From Acidobacteriota bacterium (GTDB lineage: Bacteria; Acidobacteriota; Blastocatellia; Pyrinomonadales; Pyrinomonadaceae): a stretch of 5,322 nucleotides of DNA. The stretch is taken from the NCBI GenBank assembly GCA_029777145.1, contig JAKOSS010000495.1, positions 1 to 5,322 on the forward strand, in the 5' to 3' direction. Both the position numbers and the translations under genes were made by a program. This document shows positions 1 through 5,183 of this stretch, piece by piece. The number at the start of each line of letters is the position of its first letter. The stretch's first letter is position 1. The notes under the pieces are model-generated. The model did no database searches and had not been told where the DNA came from. It saw only the letters and a program-made list of their open reading frames with translations.

Positions 1-556
1 ACTCGTCCGTTACCGACTCCGAAAGATCGACACCCGAGAATGCCATTTCGAGGATCTCCTTCCTGAACGCCTGCGGCGTCAGCGCGCGCCTCAGGATCGA
101 GCGATCGATCGTGCCTTCGATCAATCCGTCCGAGACCTCCTTGATAGTGTCGGTGACAGTCGCCGCGAGGCAAGCGGCGCCGTGTTCCGCTGCCGCCCTG
201 ACTGTCATGTCAATCTCGTCGGCCGTGACGAGCGGCCGCGCGCCGTCATGTACCGCAACCACCGGGCAATTCCAATCGATCGCGTGCAGGCCGTTTTGAA
301 CCGATTCCGCGCGCGTCGCGCCGCCGGCCACAACGGCACGCAGTTTTGTGATTCCCGATCCGCGCAGGTATTCGGAGTATTCGTTCACGCGATCATGCGC
401 CAGGACGACCACGATCGCCTTGATCTCGGAACTCGATTCAAAGCGCCCGATCGCATGCGCGAGCAACGGTTTCCCGCCGATCTCAAGGAATTGTTTTGGA
501 GTTTCGCCGCCGAAACGCGAACCCGTCCCGGCGGCGACAATGATAGCGGTGTTCAT
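1..556 (-). CDS. ispD: IspD, 2-C-methyl-D-erythritol 4-phosphate cytidylyltransferase (partial, C-terminus outside window)
   Basis: Cytosolic enzyme of the non-mevalonate (MEP) isoprenoid pathway; it transfers CMP from CTP to 2-C-methyl-D-erythritol 4-phosphate. Reading the minus strand from the ATG at 556 gives 185 residues without a stop before the window edge; the family is usually about 230 residues, so some 45 are missing. The nucleotide-binding N-terminus AAGTGSRFG (residues 8-16) is followed by PKQF (20-23), whose Lys21 matches the catalytic lysine of the family. HDGARP (103-108) is the conserved CTP/Mg-binding loop, and TIDRSILRRALTPQAF (149-164) carries the conserved Arg152 and the TPQ signature. 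The visible end, VTDE (182-185), fits the family's TDD/TDE motif. It lies 53 bases downstream of the PIN-TRAM gene in the same direction, probably in one operon, as in Bacillus. No Shine-Dalgarno motif precedes the ATG. A fusion to IspF cannot be excluded because the C-terminus is not visible. Confidence 0.95.
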   Translation of the reverse strand, partial: MNTAIIVAAGTGSRFGGETPKQFLEIGGKPLLAHAIGRFESSSEIKAIVVVLAHDRVNEYSEYLRGSGITKLRAVVAGGATRAESVQNGLHAIDWNCPVVAVHDGARPLVTADEIDMTVRAAAEHGAACLAATVTDTIKEVSDGLIEGTIDRSILRRALTPQAFRKEILEMAFSGVDLSESVTDE

Positions 557-609
557 TGATGTGTTTAGTCAAGTTCGTCGGAATGACCGAACAATTAACA
601 ACTAACCAC

Positions 610-1740
610 TTACGTCTCTTCGATGATCGTTGACTGGCGCAGTTCGCGCGTCGCTTTCTTGAATCCGACCGAACGCGAATCGTGAATGCTCATCTGCGCG
701 TCGCCGTCGGTTGTTTCTTCCCACAGCCGTCCGAAGATCATCTTTCCCGCGGTCGTCTGCAAAACGCTCGTGACCGCGATGTCGGCCGTTTTGCCGATCA
801 GCCGACGGGCGTTGTCGACAACGACCATCGTGCCGTCATCAAGATACGCGACGCCCTGATTGTATTCCTTGCCTTCCTTGAGGATGAAAACGCGCATCGC
901 TTCGCCCGGAAGCACGACCGGCTTCAGCGCATTGGCAAGCTCGTTGATGTTCAGGACCTGCACTCCGCGCAGTTGCGAAACCTTGTTGAGGTTGAAATCG
1001 TTGGTGACGATCACCGCCTCGAGCTCCTTGCCGAGCTCGATCAGCTTGAGATCGACCTCTTTCACCTGCGGATAATCCGTTTCGACGATCTGCACGTCGA
1101 GCTTCGAATTGTTGCGCAGCCGCTGGAGCATATCCAGCCCGCGCCGTCCGCGCTGCCGTTTACTGGAATCGGGCGAATCCGCTACCTGCTGAAGTTCGGT
1201 AAGAATGAATTGCGGAATGATCAGCGTACCGCCCAAAAATCCGGTTTCGGCAACGTCCGCGATGCGTCCGTCGATGATGACCGAAGTGTCGAGAATGCGA
1301 TAGTCGGGCGAGTTGGCCGCGTCACTGAAGACGCCGCCGAGCGCCGAAAGATCGATGTATTCGCCCTTCGCCGCGCCGACCATCAGTCCGATAAAACCCA
1401 TGAAGAACGCAAGCACGACCGTCAGGAAGGTCTTGCTCTCCGCGGAAACCGCTTCGACGTGCTGCAGACTGATCAGAATCCCGATCAAGAACGCCCCGAC
1501 GATGCCCAGAATCGACCCGACGGCGGCGCCGATCAGGGTCTTGAGGCTTGCCTGCCGGGCGCGGATCTCGAAAACGATCACTCCGATCGCGACGGCCACG
1601 CCGAGCAGCGCCGAAAGCACTTGACGGAACTCCTCAGAGCCTGTGATCACACCGTTCGACTTAAGCGGATTCAGGGTATAACCCATCAGTGCGAGGAGCA
1701 CCACAAAGCCGATTCTGATTAACAGGACATCCAGTTTCAT
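610..1740 (-). CDS. YacL-like integral membrane protein with PIN and TRAM domains
   Basis: 376 residues, the usual size for the YacL family (Bacillus YacL is about 365). Four hydrophobic segments lie at about residues 5-23, 40-58, 67-90 and 103-122, anchoring it in the inner membrane. A PIN nuclease domain follows: ILDTSVIIDGRI (149-160) gives acidic Asp151 and Asp157, LTELQQVAD (180-188) gives Glu182, GRRGLDML (198-205) gives Asp203, and VTNDFN (245-250) gives Asp248, so the acidic metal site looks complete. A C-terminal TRAM domain, a small RNA-binding beta-barrel, covers about 276-340. Known family architecture suggests a membrane-tethered RNA nuclease; the substrate is not known to me. 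It sits 54 bases after the SDR-like gene and 53 before ispD. A T-run but no Shine-Dalgarno motif precedes the start. The ATG was chosen because it directly begins the first membrane segment (MKLDVLLIRI). The long open frame on the opposite strand is a coding shadow. Confidence 0.9.
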   Translation of the reverse strand: MKLDVLLIRIGFVVLLALMGYTLNPLKSNGVITGSEEFRQVLSALLGVAVAIGVIVFEIRARQASLKTLIGAAVGSILGIVGAFLIGILISLQHVEAVSAESKTFLTVVLAFFMGFIGLMVGAAKGEYIDLSALGGVFSDAANSPDYRILDTSVIIDGRIADVAETGFLGGTLIIPQFILTELQQVADSPDSSKRQRGRRGLDMLQRLRNNSKLDVQIVETDYPQVKEVDLKLIELGKELEAVIVTNDFNLNKVSQLRGVQVLNINELANALKPVVLPGEAMRVFILKEGKEYNQGVAYLDDGTMVVVDNARRLIGKTADIAVTSVLQTTAGKMIFGRLWEETTDGDAQMSIHDSRSVGFKKATRELRQSTIIEET

Positions 1741-1794
1741 TCAAAAAAAGTTTACCACGAAAGTACGGGCTACCGACAATGTCAGCATCCGCGG

Positions 1795-2442
1795 CTAACC
1801 GACGCGCAAGGTCTCGCCGCTGATCGCCGTCGCCTCCGACGACATCAAGAAAAGTGCCGCCCGCGCGACGTCGTCCGGCGGACACTCAGGATTGCCGACT
1901 TCGACCGCGTTCACGCGAAACGACCTCGGAAGTTCGGCCGCCAACGCTTTCGTCATCGCCTCGACCGCTGCGGGCATCGCGCTTCCGAGCGGCCCGCCGT
2001 TTCTTTCCCCGCCGACGATCGTCACGATCCGCGCCTTCGGCCTTTCGAGCATCAGTCGCATCGCCGATCCCGTCAGCAGATACGGCGCTTTGAGCGTTTG
2101 TCCGACAATTCGGTCAAACGATCCCGCGTCAGCATCAGAAAACGCCGATTCGCCCTCCGATTTCACACAATTGACGAGCAGGTCGATGCGGCCGAAGAGC
2201 GATTCGACGGCGCCGACGGCCTTTTGAGCGCCTTCTTTCGTCGAAACATCGGCATCGACAGCGGACGCGAGCGTCCCGAGCGCCTGCAATTCCGAGACAT
2301 CGGAATCTCCGTCGGCTCCGCTGTCGACGGCAACGACGAACGCTCCGAGCAGCGCGAGCTGCATCGATACCGCGCGTCCGATCGGGCCCGATGCTCCGGC
2401 AACGAGTGCGACCTTTTCCGCAAATGCATGAATCGAGTGCAT
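1795..2442 (-). CDS. Degenerate short-chain dehydrogenase/reductase (SDR)-like protein, probable pseudoenzyme
   Basis: 215 residues with the Rossmann plan of classical SDRs, which usually have about 250. Recognisable parts are the nucleotide-binding turn AGASGPIG (15-22, in place of TGxxxGxG, with Pro20 where the second Gly normally is), ADVS (64-67), LVNC (89-92, in place of NNAG), the helix AAVEAMTKALA (158-168), RVNAV (176-180) and the tail DVARAALFLMSSEATAISGETL (190-211). The catalytic residues are gone: aligned by eye, the helix Asn is Thr116, the Ser after IV-x-I is Gly144, Tyr is Gly153 and Lys is Pro157. The substrate loop after VEVG (180-183) is shortened by some 25-30 residues, and the usual terminal DGG is missing. 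The frame is open and base usage is like its neighbours, so it seems maintained rather than decayed. It is probably the first gene of the yacL-ispD operon, read from a promoter touching its start. NAD(P) binding may remain; I assign no reaction. The only ATG in the N-terminal region is the one used. Confidence 0.8.
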   Translation of the reverse strand: MHSIHAFAEKVALVAGASGPIGRAVSMQLALLGAFVVAVDSGADGDSDVSELQALGTLASAVDADVSTKEGAQKAVGAVESLFGRIDLLVNCVKSEGESAFSDADAGSFDRIVGQTLKAPYLLTGSAMRLMLERPKARIVTIVGGERNGGPLGSAMPAAVEAMTKALAAELPRSFRVNAVEVGNPECPPDDVARAALFLMSSEATAISGETLRVG

Positions 2443-2448
2443 ATTTCG

Positions 2449-2476
2449 AGAATACCGAAGCGCGAATCGTTTTCAA
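2449..2476 (-). promoter_or_regulatory. Candidate sigma70 promoter for the SDR-yacL-ispD operon (leaderless)
   Basis: On the minus strand, TTGAAA (2476-2471, 5 of 6 to the -35 consensus) is followed after 16 bases by TATTCT (2454-2449, 4 of 6 to the -10 consensus). Six bases then separate the -10 box from the SDR ATG, so transcription starting at the usual distance would begin at or next to the A of the start codon. This fits the absence of any Shine-Dalgarno motif. The -35 box overlaps that of the opposing radA promoter. Prediction by eye only. Confidence 0.4.
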
Positions 2477-2500
2477 ATCGACATCGTGATTTGTTAGAGT
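2472..2500 (+). promoter_or_regulatory. radA: Candidate sigma70 promoter for radA
   Basis: TTCAAA (2472-2477, 4 of 6) and TAGAGT (2495-2500, 4 of 6) are 17 bases apart, and TGT directly before the -10 box makes it an extended -10 (TGn). Transcription would start near 2507, leaving a leader of about 19 bases before the radA ATG at 2526. The in-frame GTG at 2502 would lie upstream of that start, which supports the ATG. Prediction by eye only. Confidence 0.35.
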
Positions 2501-2525
2501 AGTGGGCACAAAAGATTCTCACACG

Positions 2526-3917
2526 ATGGCAAAGACACCTTCGACAATTTATGTTTGCCAGAACTGCGGCCGGCAGGAGCGCAAATGGATCGGACGCTGC
2601 GGCGATTGCGGCGAGTTCAATACGTTCGTCGAGGAACGGTTCCGTCCGTCGGCGCAACCCGCGGCAAAAGGCGCGGCCAGCGCGTCAAGGCTTTCCGCGG
2701 AATCGTACCGCGTTGTTAAGCCGTTGTCATACAACGACATCGAGCCGCAGGACGACGCGCGCACGCCGACCGGCATCGACGAGTTCGACCGCGTCCTCGG
2801 CGGCGGCATCGTCGCCGGATCACTCGTTCTGATCGGCGGATCGCCCGGGATCGGGAAATCGACGATCGTCATCCAGATGGCCGACAAATTGTCGGACGGC
2901 GGATCACGCGTCCTTTATGTTTCGGGCGAAGAATCCGAACGCCAGATCAAGATGCGCGGCGAGCGGCTGGGCATCGACGCCGGCAATCTGTTTCTGCTGC
3001 CCGAAACGAATCTCGAAAACATCCTTGCCGAGACCGATTCGCTGCGGCCGGATTACGTGATCATCGATTCGATCCAGACCGTCTTCAGCGAAAAGGTGGA
3101 GTCGGCGCCGGGTTCGGTCTCTCAGGTCCGCGAGGTCGCCGGTGCATTGATGATATTCGCCAAGCAGACGGGGACTCCCGTCTTCCTGATCGGCCACGTC
3201 ACGAAAGAAGGTTCCATCGCGGGCCCGAAGGCGCTCGAGCATATCGTCGATACGGTGCTTTATTTCGAGGGCGACCGCCATCACAATCACCGCATCATCC
3301 GCGCCGCGAAGAATCGTTTCGGCGCCGCCAACGAGATCGGGATCTTCGAAATGACAAGCACCGGCCTCATCCCGGTCGGAAATCCTTCCGAGGTCTTTCT
3401 TCAGGAACGCCCCGCGGGCGCAAGCGGATCGGTCGTCACCGTTTGCATGGAAGGCACGCGGCCGATGCTGGTCGAGATCCAGGCGCTCGTTTCCGGAACG
3501 AAATTCGGCAGCGGACGGCGTATGGCGCAGGGTTTCGACTACAACCGCACGTCGCTGCTGATCGCGGTGCTCGAAAAACGCGTCGGATTTCAGCTCGCGG
3601 GCGATGACGTCTTCGTCAACGTCGCCGGCGGGCTTGAGATCGACGAACCGGCGGCCGATCTCGGCGTCGTCGCGGCGATCGCATCGAGCTTCAGAAATCT
3701 CACGATCCCGGCCGAAACATGCGTTTTCGGCGAAGTCGGACTGACCGGTGAGGTCCGCGGCGTCTTGCAGGCGCAGGCCCGCGCGCGCGAGGCGCAGGCG
3801 CTTGGATTCAAGAAACTCATCCTTCCCGCGACGAACAAGAAGGGGCTCGAAAAGCTGCTCGGAATGCGCGTCGTCGGCGTCCGCAACCTCGAAGAAGCGC
3901 TCGAAGAAATCTTCTGA
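2526..3917 (+). CDS. radA: RadA (Sms), DNA repair and recombination ATPase
   Basis: Cytosolic RecA-like ATPase that helps process recombination intermediates and branch migration in DNA repair. The 463 residues match the family length (E. coli about 460) and all landmarks are present. The N-terminal zinc finger has Cys11, Cys14, Cys25 and Cys28. Walker A is GGSPGIGKST (104-113, Lys111), and Walker B ends in Asp181 (DYVIIDS). The RadA-specific KNRFG motif is at 262-266. A Lon-protease-like C-terminal domain (about 290-463) includes GGLEIDEPAADLG (368-380) and GEVGLTGEVR (402-411). The start at MAK is preferred over the in-frame GTG at 2502 because RadA proteins typically begin a few residues before the first Cys. 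No Shine-Dalgarno sequence is visible. It is divergent from the SDR-yacL-ispD group. No terminator hairpin with a T-tract follows the stop, only an AT-rich stretch and then the repeat array. The 371-codon open frame on the other strand is a shadow. Confidence 0.97.
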   Translation: MAKTPSTIYVCQNCGRQERKWIGRCGDCGEFNTFVEERFRPSAQPAAKGAASASRLSAESYRVVKPLSYNDIEPQDDARTPTGIDEFDRVLGGGIVAGSLVLIGGSPGIGKSTIVIQMADKLSDGGSRVLYVSGEESERQIKMRGERLGIDAGNLFLLPETNLENILAETDSLRPDYVIIDSIQTVFSEKVESAPGSVSQVREVAGALMIFAKQTGTPVFLIGHVTKEGSIAGPKALEHIVDTVLYFEGDRHHNHRIIRAAKNRFGAANEIGIFEMTSTGLIPVGNPSEVFLQERPAGASGSVVTVCMEGTRPMLVEIQALVSGTKFGSGRRMAQGFDYNRTSLLIAVLEKRVGFQLAGDDVFVNVAGGLEIDEPAADLGVVAAIASSFRNLTIPAETCVFGEVGLTGEVRGVLQAQARAREAQALGFKKLILPATNKKGLEKLLGMRVVGVRNLEEALEEIF

Positions 3918-3984
3918 TTTTGGAATTTTGATTTTTGATTTTGGATTGGTCGCGGTGAACTCGGTTTCGCTCCGACACGGCTTC

Positions 3985-4356
3985 ATCTTTGCGAACTTCG
4001 CGGGCTTTGCGTGAGACAATCTTCCTGTAACTCATTCGCTAATTTCTCACGCGGAGACCGCCGAGGACGCGGAGTTTGATCTTTGCGAACTTCGCGCGCT
4101 TTGCGTGAGATAACCTCCAGACACTTCAAACACCGATTTCTCACGCGGAGTTCGCGAAGGACGCGGAGTTTGATCTTTGCGAACTTCGCGCGCTTTGCGT
4201 GAGATGAGCGTCCTGTAATTGATTCGCCAATTTCTCACGCGTAGACCGCGGAGGACGCGGAGTTTGATCTTTGCGAACTTCGCGCGCTTTGCGTGAGATA
4301 ACCTCCAGACACTTCAAACACCGATTTCTCACGCGGAGTTCGCGAAGGACGCGGAG
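3985..4356. repeat. Tandem array of four 94-base units, each an imperfect inverted repeat
   Basis: Units start at 3985, 4079, 4173 and 4267, each with atctttgcgaacttcgcg; the first three are exactly 94 bases and the last stops at 4356, about four bases short. Each unit has a left arm (ctttgcgaa...gcgtgaga, 30 bases), a loop of about 28 bases, and a right arm (tctcacgcg...gacgcggag, 30 bases). In unit 2 the arms match at 22 of 30 positions, and four mismatches become G-U pairs in a plus-strand RNA, so 26 of 30 can pair; unit 1 also reaches 26. The wobbles favour folding of the plus-strand transcript over the minus one. The arms resemble dispersed intergenic palindromes I associate with several environmental bacterial phyla; that recollection was not checked. 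Confidence 0.9.
4063..4356. repeat. 188-base higher-order duplication within the array (perfect 106-base direct repeat)
   Basis: Bases 4063-4168 and 4251-4356 are identical over 106 positions, offset by 188 bases (two units). Units 2 and 4 share the loop taacctccagacacttcaaa, whereas units 1 and 3 share a different one (tcctgtaa plus attcgc with substitutions). The array therefore grew by duplication of a two-unit block, the later half recently enough that one pair of units is still identical while the 1/3 pair has diverged. Confidence 0.88.
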
Positions 4357-4436
4357 ATTCCGGAACTGCCTTCAGATAGAAAAGCGGGCAGGAAAACTAT
4401 GCACCTAAGCATCTCCGCGGTTCTACCTCTTGATTC

Positions 4437-4448
4437 TTCAATATTGAA
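4437..4448. repeat. 12-base perfect palindrome TTCAATATTGAA
   Basis: A perfect AT-rich palindrome about 80 bases before the DUF4440-like start codon. It could be an operator half-site pair, but an isolated 12-base palindrome in an AT-rich leader can also arise by chance, and no promoter is evident next to it. Confidence 0.3.
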
Positions 4449-4515
4449 TTTGGATTCCGGATTCTGCAACAAATCATCCGCGCTCCCGTATTGACCGTCT
4501 CAAATTCATTCATAC

Positions 4516-4520
4516 AGGAG
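4516..4520 (+). promoter_or_regulatory. Shine-Dalgarno sequence AGGAG for the DUF4440-like gene
   Basis: AGGAG ends nine bases before the ATG at 4530, a normal spacing, and fixes that start. It is the only clear ribosome binding site in the window; the other genes have none. Confidence 0.8.
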
Positions 4521-4529
4521 CCTTAATCA

Positions 4530-4982
4530 ATGAAATCAAAACTAGTTGTCGCCGCGCTCGCGGTCATGCTCGCGGCAATCTCGGCCTTTTCGCAGTCGAA
4601 GGACGATGAATCGTTCAAATCGCTGATCAAAAAGATGGCCGACGCCCAGGCGAATTACGATCCGAAGGCGCTCGACGAAGTATTCGCATCGGATTACATC
4701 GAGATCTCGCCGCGCGGTGAGGTCGACCCGCGCGACAAGGTTCTCGGATTCTACAAACCTGAGGAGAAGCCGCCCGCCGATAAGTTGACCCTGACGATCG
4801 AGGCCGGCGAATACAACATACGCAACTACGGCAAATTCGCGATCGTCGTCACGAAATTCGATTACAAGATCGTCGCCAACGGAACTCCGGCGCCGCCGCG
4901 AAGCATCCGCTGTGTCGTCGTTCTCCGCAAGGAAAAAAGCGCGTGGAAAATCGCCTCGGCCCAGTACACCGCGATTCGGTAA
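4530..4982 (+). CDS. Small secreted protein, DUF4440/SnoaL-like (NTF2 fold)
   Basis: 150 residues. The N-terminus is a signal peptide: Lys2 and Lys4, a hydrophobic core at about residues 5-20 (LVVAALAVMLAAISAF), and a likely cleavage after AFS (about residue 21) before QSKDDES. There is no lipobox cysteine, so it is probably a soluble periplasmic protein. The mature part of about 128 residues has the NTF2-like pattern: an N-terminal helix (FKSLIKKMADAQANYDPKAL), then FASDYIEISPRGEV, a KVLGFY helix, and alternating beta strands ending in CVVVLRKEKSAWKIASAQYTAI, the 'W-K-I-A-S-A-Q' close typical of DUF4440/SnoaL-like proteins. Such proteins may bind small ligands, but many have no known role, and I assign none. 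It stands alone between the repeat array and an insertion sequence. The start is fixed by AGGAG. Confidence 0.75.
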   Translation: MKSKLVVAALAVMLAAISAFSQSKDDESFKSLIKKMADAQANYDPKALDEVFASDYIEISPRGEVDPRDKVLGFYKPEEKPPADKLTLTIEAGEYNIRNYGKFAIVVTKFDYKIVANGTPAPPRSIRCVVVLRKEKSAWKIASAQYTAIR

Positions 4983-4997
4983 TTCGGATAGGGATAT

Positions 4998-5072
4998 CGC
5001 ATTTGGGAATTCGGATTTCGGATTTCTGACTGGAGCGCAAGCGACAACGCATTTGGGAATTGGGATTGCGGA
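4998..5072. repeat. Two direct repeats of 25 bases, 50 bases apart
   Basis: Copies at 4998-5022 and 5048-5072 begin cgcatttgggaat and agree at 23 of 25 positions. They lie just downstream of the DUF4440-like gene in non-coding DNA. The first runs into gaattcggatttcggattt, close to the element at 4446-4466 on the other side of the gene, so these are probably fragments of a dispersed AT-rich spacer repeat. Confidence 0.65.
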
Positions 5073-5095
5073 ACTTGGATTATTGTCCGCAATCC
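5063..5095. terminator. Hairpin with perfect 10-base stem, possible terminator without T-tract
   Basis: GGATTGCGGA (5063-5072) and TCCGCAATCC (5086-5095) are perfect complements around a 13-base loop; a nested 7-base pair (TTGGATT 5075-5081 with AATCCAA 5091-5097) gives an alternative fold. It lies about 80 bases after the DUF4440-like stop. No T-run follows on either strand, so intrinsic termination is uncertain; it may instead be a repeat-derived palindrome. Confidence 0.4.
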
Positions 5096-5146
5096 AAACG
5101 ATCCCGGATGAATTGCCGTCTGCTTCAGAGGCTGTGTCAAAACTCG

Positions 5147-5174
5147 TTCAGATTTTAGCATCTCGGGTTAGAAT
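5147..5174 (+). promoter_or_regulatory. Candidate promoter of the IS transposase
   Basis: TTCAGA (5147-5152, 4 of 6) and TAGAAT (5169-5174, 5 of 6) are 16 bases apart. Transcription would start near 5181, three bases before the transposase ATG, so the mRNA would be almost leaderless; no Shine-Dalgarno sequence is present. Prediction by eye only. Confidence 0.35.
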
Positions 5175-5183
5175 ATTCCTTGT

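Larger units (their letters stand above)
3918..4529. other. Intergenic region between radA and the DUF4440-like gene (612 bases, no gene)
   Basis: No credible coding sequence lies here. In order it holds: an AT-rich stretch right after the radA stop, in which gattttgga occurs at 3916-3924 and again at 3937-3945; a short unremarkable segment to 3984; the four-unit tandem array (3985-4356); and about 170 bases of leader that contain a 12-base palindrome, a gaatttggattccggattctg element (4446-4466) and the ribosome binding site of the next gene. I find no convincing sigma70 promoter for that gene. Small minus-strand open frames here encode repeated SRKAREVRKDQTPRP-type peptides and come from the repeat itself. 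Confidence 0.8.

Noticed and set aside
682..1722. Long plus-strand open frame (346 codons) opposite the PIN-TRAM gene
   Set aside because: Its peptide is rich in Arg, Asp and His without any domain, as expected for the reverse frame of a GC-rich gene; the minus-strand protein is clearly recognisable.
1741..1794. Terminator or separate yacL promoter in the SDR-yacL gap
   Set aside because: There is a T-run on the minus strand without a stem, and the only -35-like match (TTGTCG) is 19 bases from a TAAACT box, too weak to call.
2502..2525. GTG at 2502 as an upstream start for radA, adding eight residues
   Set aside because: RadA proteins normally begin MAK-like just before the zinc finger, and the predicted transcription start near 2507 lies downstream of the GTG.
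3918..3950. Intrinsic terminator right after radA
   Set aside because: The stretch is T-rich but has no GC-rich stem before it.
2904..4019. Long minus-strand open frame (371 codons) opposite radA
   Set aside because: It is low in recognisable features and fully overlaps an intact RadA; its start lies in the AT-rich spacer and repeat.
4047..4332. Two small minus-strand open frames with SRKAREVRKDQTPRP peptides
   Set aside because: They are translations of the tandem repeat units; the repeated peptide follows the DNA repeat period and has no start signals.
3985..4356. CRISPR array
   Set aside because: The unit is 94 bases with alternating, repeated loops instead of unique spacers, and no cas gene is present.
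4491..4518. Promoter TTGACC with a TACAGG -10 before the DUF4440-like gene
   Set aside because: The -10 match is only 3 of 6 and overlaps the Shine-Dalgarno sequence, which would then be missing from the transcript.
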